Source: Brachybacterium endophyticum (GTDB lineage Bacteria; Actinomycetota; Actinomycetes; Actinomycetales; Dermabacteraceae). Taken from it: 64,000 nucleotides of DNA. The stretch is taken from NCBI RefSeq assembly GCF_003130585.1, contig NZ_QFKX01000001.1, forward strand, positions 868,001 to 932,000. Direction: 5' to 3'. Both the position numbers and the translations under genes were made by a program. The notes beneath the pieces are model-generated. The model was not told where the DNA came from, did no database searches, and worked only from the letters and a program-made list of their open reading frames with translations. Shown here in pieces: positions 17,567 through 25,819 of the stretch (its first letter is position 1; every line of letters starts with the position of its first letter).

Positions 17567-18970
17567 GTGGCACTGAACGGCGGACGCGAGGTGCGCATCG
17601 ACGCCCCCATGATCTCCGGTGCCATCGCCGCCCTCGGTGCCCTCGCCAGCGGCGTCGCCCTCACGGTGGTGCCGGCCCTCATCGCCGAGATCGGCGCGAG
17701 CAGGTCCTCGCCCGGCACGCTGCGCGCGATCCTGATGGGCCTGGATGCCCTGGTGCTCGGTCACGGCGGGAGCGTCGTGCTGCAGGCGGGCTCCGTGACC
17801 GGATCGATCTCCCTGATGCCCGTGGGGCTGACCCTCGTGCTGCTCGCCCTGATCACGCTGGCCGCGCGCCGCGCCACCCGCCGTCTGCGGCCGGTGGACG
17901 CCGACGGAGCCCTGCGGGCCCGGGCGTTCCGTGACGGCGGCGCCTGCCTGGGCGCCCTGGTCATCGTCTACACCGCCGGGCTCGGCGTGCTGGCCGCGAT
18001 CGCCCGCGGCACCCTCGTGCACGCCGTGGTGCCCTCCGCCATCGTCTCCGGCGCGCTGATCGCCGTCATCGGCAGCCTGACCGGAGGGCTCCTGGCCCTG
18101 CGCCGACCCGCGGCGGAGGGGCGCCCCGCGGTGCGCGTGCTGGCGCTGCTCCCGTCGCCCTACGACGCGGTCGCCCGGGCCCTCCTGCTCACCCTCGCGG
18201 GCTTTGCCGCCTCGGGGGCCCTGCTCACCGTGGTGATGATCGGCCTGCGCTTCGGCCACGTTGCCTCCCTCCACCAGTCGCTGGACCCGGGAGTGCTCGG
18301 GTCCCTCGTGCTGTTCCTCCTGCAGCTCGCCTTGCTGCCGCTGATCATGGCGTGGGTGCTCGTGATCCTGCTCGGCGGCAGCATCACCCTGGGCGCGGGC
18401 AGCGTGATCTCCCTCGGAGGCGCCAGCACCCCGGTGATGCCCGCGCTCCCGCTGCTGGGCATCGTGCCCGAGCCGGGGAAGGCACCGGGCGTCATCTGGC
18501 TGCTGGTGGCGCTGCCCGTGGCCGCGGTCGTGCTGGGTGCCGTGCGGCTGTGCCGCGACCTCGCCGGCGCCGACATCCGCGGCAGACTGACCGCTCTCGG
18601 CGTCTTCGCCGGCTCGCTCGTGGTCCTCACCCTGCTGATCGCCGGGCTGGTCACCGGCGGGATCGGCGACGGTGCCCTGGACACTCTCGGCCCGCAGCTC
18701 GGATCGCTCGCCCTGCCGCTGCTGGGGATCGTCGCACTGCCCACCGCCGCGGTCGCCGCGGTGTATCTGACCCCGGCCCTGGACTGGCTGCACAGGACTC
18801 GCAGGGACCTGCGGGAACGGGTCGAGGAGTCGGAGTCCCGCGAGAGCGACGGAGGCGGGACGGCGGAGGAGTCCGAGAGGACCGGGACTCCCGAGGGCAC
18901 CGGGACGGCCGAGAAGGCGCGGCCGGCGGAGCACGGGCTCAGGAGCCCGTCAGACCCTCCATCCAGCTGA
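17567..18970 (+). CDS. DUF6350-type polytopic membrane protein
   Basis: A 467-residue protein with about eleven hydrophobic segments and a charged Glu/Ser/Thr tail from about residue 415. It resembles the DUF6350 family of actinobacterial membrane proteins commonly encoded just before purN and purH; no catalytic motif or known transporter signature is visible. The GTG at 17567 follows CGGAGG by six bases and is preferred over an in-frame ATG at 17504. The last 32 bases overlap the tail of the next gene on the opposite strand. Function unknown. Confidence 0.75.
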   Translation: MALNGGREVRIDAPMISGAIAALGALASGVALTVVPALIAEIGASRSSPGTLRAILMGLDALVLGHGGSVVLQAGSVTGSISLMPVGLTLVLLALITLAARRATRRLRPVDADGALRARAFRDGGACLGALVIVYTAGLGVLAAIARGTLVHAVVPSAIVSGALIAVIGSLTGGLLALRRPAAEGRPAVRVLALLPSPYDAVARALLLTLAGFAASGALLTVVMIGLRFGHVASLHQSLDPGVLGSLVLFLLQLALLPLIMAWVLVILLGGSITLGAGSVISLGGASTPVMPALPLLGIVPEPGKAPGVIWLLVALPVAAVVLGAVRLCRDLAGADIRGRLTALGVFAGSLVVLTLLIAGLVTGGIGDGALDTLGPQLGSLALPLLGIVALPTAAVAAVYLTPALDWLHRTRRDLRERVEESESRESDGGGTAEESERTGTPEGTGTAEKARPAEHGLRSPSDPPSS

Positions 18971-19358
18971 CCACCGAGTTCTGGACCTCGTCCTTGCAGG
19001 AGTCCTGGGCCTGCTGCGTGAGCGCGTCGTCCCGGCAGGTCTCGAGCTCGGACATCGGGCCGTAGAACAGCAGCCCGGTCACCGAGCCCAGCACGATCAT
19101 CAGCACGGCGGGCAGCCCGACCAGACCGGTCACCACCGCCATCACCGGCCGTCCGTCGCTCCAGGCGGCGATCACGAGCATCACCAGCAGCACCGCGGTG
19201 ATCACTCCCGCGATCCCGGACAGCAGCGACCACGGCAGCGGCAGCAGCATCAGCAGCCACGAGCACAGCAGGCCCAGGAGCAGACGGCTCAGCCTGCGGC
19301 GGTAGAGCCGGGCGGACTCGGGCACGGCATCGGCGGGGTCTGGGGCGGGGCTGCTCAC
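18939..19358 (-). CDS. Small membrane protein, unknown function
   Basis: A 139-residue protein with an N-terminal Pro/Asp segment, three or four hydrophobic stretches (about residues 27-110), and a short C-terminal part that probably faces outward and has two Cys (in LETCRDDA and QDSCKDEV) spaced for a disulfide. I do not recognise a named domain. GTG 19358 is the likeliest start: GGAGGG lies directly before it and CACAAT six bases away. It converges with and overlaps the DUF6350 gene by 32 bp, and is divergent from purN. Confidence 0.65.
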   Translation of the reverse strand: MSSPAPDPADAVPESARLYRRRLSRLLLGLLCSWLLMLLPLPWSLLSGIAGVITAVLLVMLVIAAWSDGRPVMAVVTGLVGLPAVLMIVLGSVTGLLFYGPMSELETCRDDALTQQAQDSCKDEVQNSVVSWMEGLTGS

Positions 19359-19422
19359 CCCTCCATTGTGCCTGCTCGTCCAGGGGCCACGGACAACGGC
19401 ATGGCCACGGGCGGATCGCCAG

Positions 19423-19428
19423 TAGGGT
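19423..19428 (+). promoter_or_regulatory. -10 hexamer TAGGGT before purN
   Basis: Six bases (GTGGGC) before GTG 19435. It decides against the in-frame GTG at 19429, which touches the hexamer. Confidence 0.55.
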
Positions 19429-19434
19429 GTGGGC

Positions 19435-20043
19435 GTGGCACCCGCGCGCATCGTCGTCCTGATCTCCGGCACCGGCAGCAATCTCGCCGCTCTCCTCGAG
19501 GCCCAACGCTCCGACGCCGAGGCGTCGGCCGGCTCCGCGCAGGAGCGCGGTTCCTACGAGATCGTCGGCGTGGTCGCCGATCGTGACGCCGCGGGCCTCG
19601 CCCACGCCGCAGAAGCCGGCATCCCCACCTCCGTGGTCAGGCTGAAGGACCACGCGGACCGTGCCGCGTGGGACGACGCCCTCGCCCGCGAGGTGTCCGC
19701 CCTCGCCCCGGACCTGGTGGTGCTGGCCGGCTTCATGAAGCTCATCGGGGCGCCGCTGCTGACCGCGCACCCGGGCCGCATCATCAACACCCACCCGGCG
19801 CTGCTGCCGTCGTTCCCCGGTGCCCACGGCGTGCGGGACGCCCTGGCCCACGGCGTCAAGGTGACAGGCGCGAGCGTGATCGAGGTCGACCCCGGCGTGG
19901 ACACCGGTCGGATCCTCGCCCAGCGGGCCGTGGACGTGCTCGACGGGGACACCGAGGAGTCGCTCCACGAGCGCATCAAGGCCGTCGAGCGCGAGATGCT
20001 CGTCGAGGTCGTGCGCGAGCGGGCGTGCTCCCTCGCACGCTGA
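19435..20043 (+). CDS. purN: Phosphoribosylglycinamide formyltransferase PurN
   Basis: Transfers a formyl group from 10-formyltetrahydrofolate to GAR in purine synthesis. The 202-residue protein has the phosphate-binding SGTGSNLAALL near residues 9-19, GFMKLIG, the catalytic Asn118 and His120 in INTHPALLPSFPG, and EVDPGVDTG with the catalytic Asp near 157. purH follows 165 bp later, with its own promoter and riboswitch between, so the two genes need not be transcribed as one unit. Confidence 0.95.
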   Translation: MAPARIVVLISGTGSNLAALLEAQRSDAEASAGSAQERGSYEIVGVVADRDAAGLAHAAEAGIPTSVVRLKDHADRAAWDDALAREVSALAPDLVVLAGFMKLIGAPLLTAHPGRIINTHPALLPSFPGAHGVRDALAHGVKVTGASVIEVDPGVDTGRILAQRAVDVLDGDTEESLHERIKAVEREMLVEVVRERACSLAR

Positions 20044-20049
20044 TCGAGG

Positions 20050-20079
20050 TTCCGGGGCGGCCGGCCCCCTCGGTACACT
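20050..20079 (+). promoter_or_regulatory. Candidate promoter for the purH riboswitch transcript
   Basis: TACACT at 20074-20079 with TTCCGG at 20050-20055, an 18-base spacer. Transcription from here would begin a few bases before the riboswitch aptamer, which is the expected arrangement. Confidence 0.45.
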
Positions 20080-20084
20080 GGCAC

Positions 20085-20156
20085 CACACGACTGGCGCAG
20101 GTGGGCACACCACCGGGGAGTGACGTTCGTGGGCATCGACCGCCTGGGTGCCCGCA
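20085..20156 (+). ncRNA. ZTP (ZMP) riboswitch, pfl motif
   Basis: The conserved pfl pieces are all present in order: ACTGGCG at 20091-20097, GTGGGC at 20101-20106 followed by CCACCGGGGAG at 20110-20120, then after a short linker CCGCCTGGGTGC at 20140-20151, which forms the pseudoknotted 3' half. This aptamer senses ZMP/ZTP, which build up when 10-formyl-THF is short, and turns on formate-dependent purine genes. Its position just before purH, whose product consumes ZMP (AICAR), is the textbook context. No T-rich terminator follows, so control of translation or of Rho is more likely than intrinsic termination. Confidence 0.9.
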
Positions 20157-20208
20157 GCCGAGAGCCGATGCACGATCGCATCGCTTCGACCTGCGAGGAG
20201 AACGCTCC

Positions 20209-21900
20209 GTGAGCACCACCACCCGCCGCCCCATCCGCCGCGCCCTGGTCTCCGTCTTCGACAAGACCGGCCTCGTCGATCTCGCCCGCGACCTCTCCGC
20301 GGCCGACGTCGAGATCGTCTCCACCGGCTCGACCGCCGCGACGATCCGCGAGGCGGGATTCGCCGTCGTCGACGTCGCCGAGGTCACCGGCAGCCCCGAG
20401 ATGCTCGACGGCCGCGTGAAGACCCTCCACCCCCGCATCCACGGCGGCATCCTCGCCGACCGGCGACTCGAGGACCACCGGTCCCAGCTCGAGGACCAGG
20501 GCATCACACCCTTCGACCTCGTGGTCGTGAACCTGTACCCGTTCGAGGACACCGTCGCCGCGGGCGGCTCCTTCGACGAGATCATCGAGAAGATCGACAT
20601 CGGCGGTCCCTCGATGGTGCGCGGAGCCGCCAAGAACTTCGCCTCGGTCGCCGTCGTGGTCGATCCCGAGGACTATGCGCGTGCCGGGAGCGCCGCGAAG
20701 CAGGGCGGGTTCAGCCTCGCCGAGCGCCAGGAGCTCGCGACCATCGCCTTCGGCCGCACCAGCGAGTACGACACCGCCATCAGCGACTGGATGCTCGGCC
20801 AGCTCGAGGACCTCGACCTCGAGGACGAGCAGGCGGACGGCGCCGATCGTGCCCCCGCCGCAGCTGCGGCGGGGGAGAGCGGCACGGACGGGGACTCGGC
20901 GTTCCTGCTCGACATGGACGACCAGGAGGCCGCCGAGGCGGGGCTGCGCACCCTGCGCTACGGCGAGAACCCCCACCAGCGTGCACGCGTCGCGGTGATC
21001 GACGACGAGAACCCCGGCCTGGCCGGTGCCGAGCAGCTCGGCGGCAAGGCCATGAGCTTCAACAACTACGTCGACGCCGACGCCGCCACCCGCGCCGCCT
21101 CCGACCACGACCAGCCCTGCGTCGTGGTGATGAAGCACAACAACCCGTGCGGCATCGCCGTGGCGACCGCGGACGAGGACATCGCCTCCGCCCACGCACG
21201 CGCCCACGGCACCGACCCGCTCTCGGCCTACGGCGGTGTGATCGCCAGCAACCGCCCGGTCACCCTCGCCATGGCCCAGCAGGTCAAGCCCGTGTTCACC
21301 GAGGTGATCCTGGCACCGGCCTACGAGGACGAGGCCCTCGAGCTGCTGCGCACGAAGAAGAACCTGCGGATCCTGCGGATCGACGAGCGGCCGCGCACGG
21401 GTGTGGAGATCCGCCAGATCTGGGGCGGCTCCCTGATCCAGGAGACCGACTCCTACCAGGCCGAGGGCGACGACCCCACGACCTGGACCCTCGCCGCCGG
21501 CGACGCCGCCGACGAGCGCACCCTCGCGGATCTCGTCTTCGCCTGGCGCTCCGTGCGCGCCGTGAAGTCCAACGCGATCCTGCTGGCCAAGGACCTCGCC
21601 GCCGTCGGCATCGGCATGGGGCAGGTCAACCGTCTGGACTCCTGCCGGCTCGCCGTCCAGCGCGCGAACACCCTGGGCGAGCACGCCGAGGGCGAGCAGG
21701 CCCCCGAGCGGGCCCGCGGAGCGGTCGCGGCGTCGGATGCGTTCTTCCCCTTCGCCGACGGCGCGCAGATCCTCATCGACGCGGGCGTCAGCGCGATCGT
21801 GCAGCCCGGCGGATCGATCCGTGACGAGGAGGTCGTCGAGGCCTGCCGCGCCGCGGGCGTCACGCTCTACCTCACGGGGACCCGCCACTTCGCGCACTGA
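20209..21900 (+). CDS. purH: Bifunctional AICAR transformylase / IMP cyclohydrolase PurH
   Basis: Performs the last two steps of IMP synthesis. The N-terminal IMP cyclohydrolase part begins [17 protein letters not shown] and carries [13 protein letters not shown] and [10 protein letters not shown]; the transformylase part has [20 protein letters not shown] near residues 308-317 and the C-terminal [11 protein letters not shown]. At 563 residues it is longer than the usual 520-530 because an acidic, Ala-rich insert (about residues 204-241) lies in the linker between the domains. GTG start with GAGGAG eight bases upstream; controlled by the ZTP riboswitch. Confidence 0.96.
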   Translation: MSTTTRRPIRRALVSVFDKTGLVDLARDLSAADVEIVSTGSTAATIREAGFAVVDVAEVTGSPEMLDGRVKTLHPRIHGGILADRRLEDHRSQLEDQGITPFDLVVVNLYPFEDTVAAGGSFDEIIEKIDIGGPSMVRGAAKNFASVAVVVDPEDYARAGSAAKQGGFSLAERQELATIAFGRTSEYDTAISDWMLGQLEDLDLEDEQADGADRAPAAAAAGESGTDGDSAFLLDMDDQEAAEAGLRTLRYGENPHQRARVAVIDDENPGLAGAEQLGGKAMSFNNYVDADAATRAASDHDQPCVVVMKHNNPCGIAVATADEDIASAHARAHGTDPLSAYGGVIASNRPVTLAMAQQVKPVFTEVILAPAYEDEALELLRTKKNLRILRIDERPRTGVEIRQIWGGSLIQETDSYQAEGDDPTTWTLAAGDAADERTLADLVFAWRSVRAVKSNAILLAKDLAAVGIGMGQVNRLDSCRLAVQRANTLGEHAEGEQAPERARGAVAASDAFFPFADGAQILIDAGVSAIVQPGGSIRDEEVVEACRAAGVTLYLTGTRHFAH

Positions 21901-22005
21901 GCGGCCGAGTTCACCCGCTCGACAGATGGCCCGCATACCCTGGAGGGCAAGCCGCCCCGGCGGCGCCCCTCCGGTGGCGGCGCCGGAAGTCCGAAGGAGA
22001 GTCCC

Positions 22006-22911
22006 GTGAAGATCCCCGACAACCAGAACCTCAGGGAGTACATCGAGCACCTGAGGGACGAGGGCTACACGGTCGCCGACGGTCACACGCCCGACCCGGA
22101 TCTCATCGACCCGCAGGGCAACCCCGTGTACACCTGGCAGGAGGGGTACCCGTACGAGACCCGCATGGACCGGGACGAGTACGAGCTCGAGAAGTACCGC
22201 CTGCAGGTCGAGCTGCTGAAGTACCAGTACTGGCTCGAGGACAACGACCAGAAGTCGATCATCATCTTCGAGGGCCGTGACGCCGCGGGGAAGGGCGGGA
22301 CCATCAAGCGCTTCACCGAGCACCTCAACCCGCGCACCGCGCGGGTCGTCGCGCTGAACAAGCCCAGCGACCGCGAGCGCGGGCAGTGGTACTTCCAGCG
22401 GTACATCCAGTACCTGCCCACCGAGGGCGAGATGGTCCTGTTCGACCGGTCCTGGTACAACCGGGCGGGCGTCGAACGGGTGATGGGCTTCTGCACCGAC
22501 GAGGAGTACGAGGCGTTCATGAACCAGGCGCCCCAGTTCGAGCGGATGCTCGTGGACGCCGGCATCCACGTCACCAAGTTCTGGTTCTCGGTCTCCCAGC
22601 GCGAGCAGCGCACCCGCTTCGCCATCCGCCAGCTCGACCCGGTGCGCCGCTGGAAGCTGTCCCCGATGGACCTGGAGTCCCTGGATCGCTGGGAGGCCTA
22701 CACGGAGGCCAAGGAGGAGATGTTCCGCCGCACCGACAAGAAGTACGCCCCGTGGACCATCGTCCGCTCGAACGACAAGAAGCGCGCACGCCTCAATGCC
22801 ATGCGCTACTTCCTCTCGCAGTTCGAGTACGAGGGCAAGGACCACGAGGTCGTCGGAGCGCCCGACCCCAAGCTGGTCATGCGCGGCAAGAAGGAGGAGG
22901 CCGACGAGTAG
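22006..22911 (+). CDS. ppk2: Polyphosphate kinase 2 (PPK2)
   Basis: Transfers phosphate between polyphosphate and nucleotides. The single-domain 301-residue protein has Walker A EGRDAAGKGG near residues 89-98, lid-forming Arg residues in PSDRERGQWYFQRY, and Walker B MVLFDRSWYNRAG near 143-155; this layout fits class I PPK2, which mostly phosphorylates nucleoside diphosphates or makes polyphosphate from GTP. GTG start with AAGGAG upstream. It is bounded by a strong hairpin and the convergent aspA. Confidence 0.94.
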   Translation: MKIPDNQNLREYIEHLRDEGYTVADGHTPDPDLIDPQGNPVYTWQEGYPYETRMDRDEYELEKYRLQVELLKYQYWLEDNDQKSIIIFEGRDAAGKGGTIKRFTEHLNPRTARVVALNKPSDRERGQWYFQRYIQYLPTEGEMVLFDRSWYNRAGVERVMGFCTDEEYEAFMNQAPQFERMLVDAGIHVTKFWFSVSQREQRTRFAIRQLDPVRRWKLSPMDLESLDRWEAYTEAKEEMFRRTDKKYAPWTIVRSNDKKRARLNAMRYFLSQFEYEGKDHEVVGAPDPKLVMRGKKEEADE

Positions 22912-22930
22912 GACCCGCCTCCACGCAGGA

Positions 22931-22972
22931 CGAGCGCGGGCCCCCGGATCATCGTCCGGGGGCCCGCGCTCG
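22931..22972. terminator. Strong hairpin between convergent ppk2 and aspA
   Basis: An 18-bp perfect inverted repeat with a six-base loop (22949-22954). No T-tract follows on either strand, but the stem is very stable and its place between convergent genes suggests a bidirectional terminator. Confidence 0.7.
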
Positions 22973-23037
22973 TCCGCTCCGCCGTCCTCGTCCCGCTCCT
23001 CGGGACCGGCCCGGTGTCCCCGGGGCCGGAGGGAGGA

Positions 23038-24564
23038 TCAGAGATCGGCCTCGGGGGTGGCGCTGTCGTCGGGCACCATCCGGGTGACTTCGCCCGAGTC
23101 GGTCGCCGGATCGACCCGCGGGATGCTGCCCGTGGTGGTCGGGCGGTGGGGTCGCGTCATCATGGTGGGGGAGAGGAGGTCGCTCAGATGCCCCTCCTGC
23201 ACGAGCCCCTTCTCGAGCACGAGATCCCGCACCGGGCGTCCCGTCTCCAGGGCGCTGCGGGCCAGCTCGGTCGCCGCCGAGTAGCCGATCACCGGCACCA
23301 GGGCCGTGATCACGCCGATCGACCGCTCCACGTAGCCCTCGAGCACGTCCAGGTTCGGCTCGATGCCGCGCACGCAGCGATCGGCGAGCGTGGTCATCGC
23401 CCGGGTCATCGACCGGGTGGACTCCAGGATGTTGAAGCAGATCACCGGCTCGAAGGCGTTGAGCTGCAGCTGGCCGCCCTCCGCGGCGAAGGTGACCGTG
23501 GTGTCGTTGCCGATCACCTCGAAGGCGACCTGGTTGACGACCTCCGGGATCACCGGGTTCACCTTCCCGGGCATGATCGAGCTGCCGGGCTGCACGGCGG
23601 GCAGCCGCAGCTCCGCCAGGCCCGCGCGCGGACCGGAGCTGAGCAGGCGCAGGTCGTTGCAGACCTTGGAGATCTTCACGGCGATGCGCTTGAGCACGCC
23701 CGAGAACGTCACGAACGCCCCGGTGTCGCTCGTCGCCTCCACCAGGTCGTCGGCCACGACGAACTCGATCCCCGACAGGGCGGAGAGTTCCTCGGTCGCC
23801 AGCTGCGCGTACCGGGGGTCGGTGGTGATGCCGGTGCCGATCGCCGTCGCGCCGAGGTTGATCTCCGTGAACAGCCGTCCGGTGCGGTTCAGCCTCTCGA
23901 CGTCCTCCGCGATCGTGGTCGCCCAGGCGTGGAACTCCTGGCCCAGGGTCATCGGCACGGCGTCCTGCATCTGGGTGCGCCCCATCTTCAGGGTCTCGCT
24001 GAACTCCTCGCCCTTCTCGCGCAGCGCCCCGATCAGACCGTCCATCGCGTCGGCCAGGCGCGGGAAGGACAGCAGGATCGCCAGGCGCACCGCCGTCGGG
24101 TAGACGTCGTTGGTGGACTGGGCGAGGTTCACGTGGTTGTTGGGGTGCAGGTGCTCGTACTCCCCGCGCGAATGGCCCAGGATCTCCAGCGCCCGGTTCG
24201 CGATCACCTCGTTGGCGTTCATGTTCGTGCTGGTGCCTGCGCCGCCCTGGATCACGTCGACGACGAACTGCTCGTGCAGGTGGCCGGCGGCGATCTCCTC
24301 GCAGGCCTGCTCGATGGCATCGGCGCGCTCGTCGTCGAGCGCGCCCAATCGACGGTTGGCCCGGGCTGCGGACTGCTTGACCAGGGCGAGGGCCCGGATC
24401 AGCTCGGGGAAGTGGGAGACCGGGACGTCGGTGATGCGGAAGTTCTCCTGCGCCCGCAGGGTCTGGATGCCGTAATAGGCCTCCGCCGGGACCTCCCGGT
24501 CACCCAGCAGATCGTGCTCCATGCGCCCGGGTGCAGCGGGTTCGGACGCGGACGGGATGGTCAT
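23038..24564 (-). CDS. aspA: Aspartate ammonia-lyase
   Basis: Fumarase/aspartase superfamily enzyme that splits aspartate to fumarate and ammonia. The 508-residue protein opens with RMEHDLLGDREVPAEAYYGI, has GTSTNMNANEV near residues 109-119, STNDVYPT, and the superfamily signature GSSIMPGKVNP near 325-335. The opening and C-terminal features resemble aspartase more than fumarase, though class II fumarase is the main alternative. A tail of about 40 residues after the core is Thr/Pro/Asp-rich and looks disordered. ATG 24564 has GAGGAGAAG upstream. Confidence 0.9.
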   Translation of the reverse strand: MTIPSASEPAAPGRMEHDLLGDREVPAEAYYGIQTLRAQENFRITDVPVSHFPELIRALALVKQSAARANRRLGALDDERADAIEQACEEIAAGHLHEQFVVDVIQGGAGTSTNMNANEVIANRALEILGHSRGEYEHLHPNNHVNLAQSTNDVYPTAVRLAILLSFPRLADAMDGLIGALREKGEEFSETLKMGRTQMQDAVPMTLGQEFHAWATTIAEDVERLNRTGRLFTEINLGATAIGTGITTDPRYAQLATEELSALSGIEFVVADDLVEATSDTGAFVTFSGVLKRIAVKISKVCNDLRLLSSGPRAGLAELRLPAVQPGSSIMPGKVNPVIPEVVNQVAFEVIGNDTTVTFAAEGGQLQLNAFEPVICFNILESTRSMTRAMTTLADRCVRGIEPNLDVLEGYVERSIGVITALVPVIGYSAATELARSALETGRPVRDLVLEKGLVQEGHLSDLLSPTMMTRPHRPTTTGSIPRVDPATDSGEVTRMVPDDSATPEADL

Positions 24565-24698
24565 CGGATGCTTCTCCTCGGATCGCGGCTCGGGCCGTCG
24601 TCGTCGACGGTCCGCAGCCAGCCTATCCACGTCCCGGCCGGCGCCGTGCACACCGCGGGGCACGGCGCGCAGGCGGTGTCCCGCCCGCGCGACGGCCG

Positions 24699-24704
24699 TA
24701 CGAT
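24699..24704 (+). promoter_or_regulatory. -10 hexamer TACGAT before the DUF3017 gene
   Basis: Seven bases before ATG 24712. The alternative ATG at 24703 overlaps the hexamer and is therefore unlikely. Confidence 0.5.
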
Positions 24705-24711
24705 GGCGGAC

Positions 24712-25029
24712 ATGTCCGGAAGCGCGCCCACCTCACCCGCACCGCACTCGCCCTCCCGTGTCCCGCTGCGAGAGGGCCTGCGCCGGCAGCGTCTGCTGGC
24801 GCTGATCCTGGTCGCCCTGGCCGCAGCCATCGTGGTCGGTGCGCTCACCAGTGCCGTGCTCGCCGGGCGTCTGCTGGCCGGGCTGCTACTGGTCGTCGCG
24901 GCGCTGAGGGCGATGCTGCCCGACGGTGCCCTGGGCGCGCTCGCCGTGCGCTCGCGCGGGCTCGACACGCTCGTGTTGCTCGGGCTCTCGGCGGGGCTCG
25001 CCGTGCTCTCGGCCGCCCCGAACCTCTGA
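24712..25029 (+). CDS. DUF3017 membrane protein
   Basis: A 105-residue protein: Ser/Pro-rich start, Arg-rich stretch, then three membrane segments (about residues 25-45, 47-65 and 83-102) with the AALRAMLPDGALGALAVRSR motif between the second and third. That motif and size match DUF3017, a small actinobacterial family, often near folD. Function unknown. It converges on the carbonic anhydrase gene with a 38-bp gap. Confidence 0.75.
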   Translation: MSGSAPTSPAPHSPSRVPLREGLRRQRLLALILVALAAAIVVGALTSAVLAGRLLAGLLLVVAALRAMLPDGALGALAVRSRGLDTLVLLGLSAGLAVLSAAPNL

Positions 25030-25067
25030 CCCACCCGCGCCCGGGGGGCCGCCTGGGCGGACGGGCC

Positions 25068-25700
25068 TCAGGCCTCGGGGCCGCTGATCACCCGGACACC
25101 GCCGTCCCCGAGACCGTAGACGGCCCCCGCGACGACGATCGAGCCCTTCTCCTCGGCCTCGCGCACGATCAGCGAGCGCGAGCGGAGGTCCGTGAGCGTG
25201 CCCAGCACGTGCGTCTCGACGGCCTGCTCGGTCGGGTCCGCGGGGTCGAGGTGCTCCTTGACCTGATCCACCAGGATCGGCATCTCCCCGGGCAGGGTCG
25301 TGCCCTTCTGGATCGCCTCGACGGTCGCACCGACGGCCCCGCAGGACTCATGGCCCAGCACGAGCACCACCTGCACGCCGAGCACCTCGACGGCGAACTC
25401 GACCGAGGCCTGCATCGAGCGTCCCAGCACGTGCCCGGCGTTGCGGGCGACGAACAGGTCCCCGAGCCCCTGGTCGAACAGCAGCTCCACCGGGACACGG
25501 GAGTCCGAGCATCCCAACACCATCGCGAACGGTGCCTGACCGCTCTCCAGCGCGCGTCGGCGGGACTCGTCCTGGTTCGGGTGCTGGACGTCGCCCTCGA
25601 CGAAGCGGCGGTTCCCTGCGAGCAGGTCCTGGAACGCCTGCAGCGCAGCGGGGTCCGGCGAGGCGGGGGCGGCCGATCCGGTCGCGGCTGAGAGGTTCAC
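25068..25700 (-). CDS. Beta-class carbonic anhydrase
   Basis: Interconverts CO2 and bicarbonate. The 210-residue protein shows the zinc ligands and catalytic dyad of beta carbonic anhydrases: Cys and Asp-Arg in GCSDSRVP near residues 62-69, and His plus Cys in GHESCGAVG near 115-123. GTG 25700 has a GGAAGGA ribosome site five bases away; an in-frame ATG at 25727 would add nine residues but has no good site. The gene is divergent from thrE. Confidence 0.92.
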   Translation of the reverse strand: MNLSAATGSAAPASPDPAALQAFQDLLAGNRRFVEGDVQHPNQDESRRRALESGQAPFAMVLGCSDSRVPVELLFDQGLGDLFVARNAGHVLGRSMQASVEFAVEVLGVQVVLVLGHESCGAVGATVEAIQKGTTLPGEMPILVDQVKEHLDPADPTEQAVETHVLGTLTDLRSRSLIVREAEEKGSIVVAGAVYGLGDGGVRVISGPEA

Positions 25701-25806
25701 GGGGGTCCTTCCGTCAGGGGAGAGCATCCAGATCCGGACGGCAGTGAGCTCGGTGACGAACCTGGAGGAGGCCCGGCGCGTCGCGCGCGGGCGGGGCCCA
25801 GTGTGA

Positions 25807-25812
25807 CACGAT
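25807..25812 (+). promoter_or_regulatory. -10-like hexamer CACGAT before thrE
   Basis: Seven bases (TCGTGCC) before GTG 25820; the first base departs from the TANNNT pattern. Confidence 0.4.
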
Positions 25813-25819
25813 TCGTGCC

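Noticed and set aside
18160..22845. Very long open frame on the minus strand (about 1560 codons)
   Set aside because: It lies opposite purN, purH and ppk2, has no recognisable domain, and arises from the GC-rich codon bias of the real genes; the same is true of the long minus frames opposite rpoB and rpoC.
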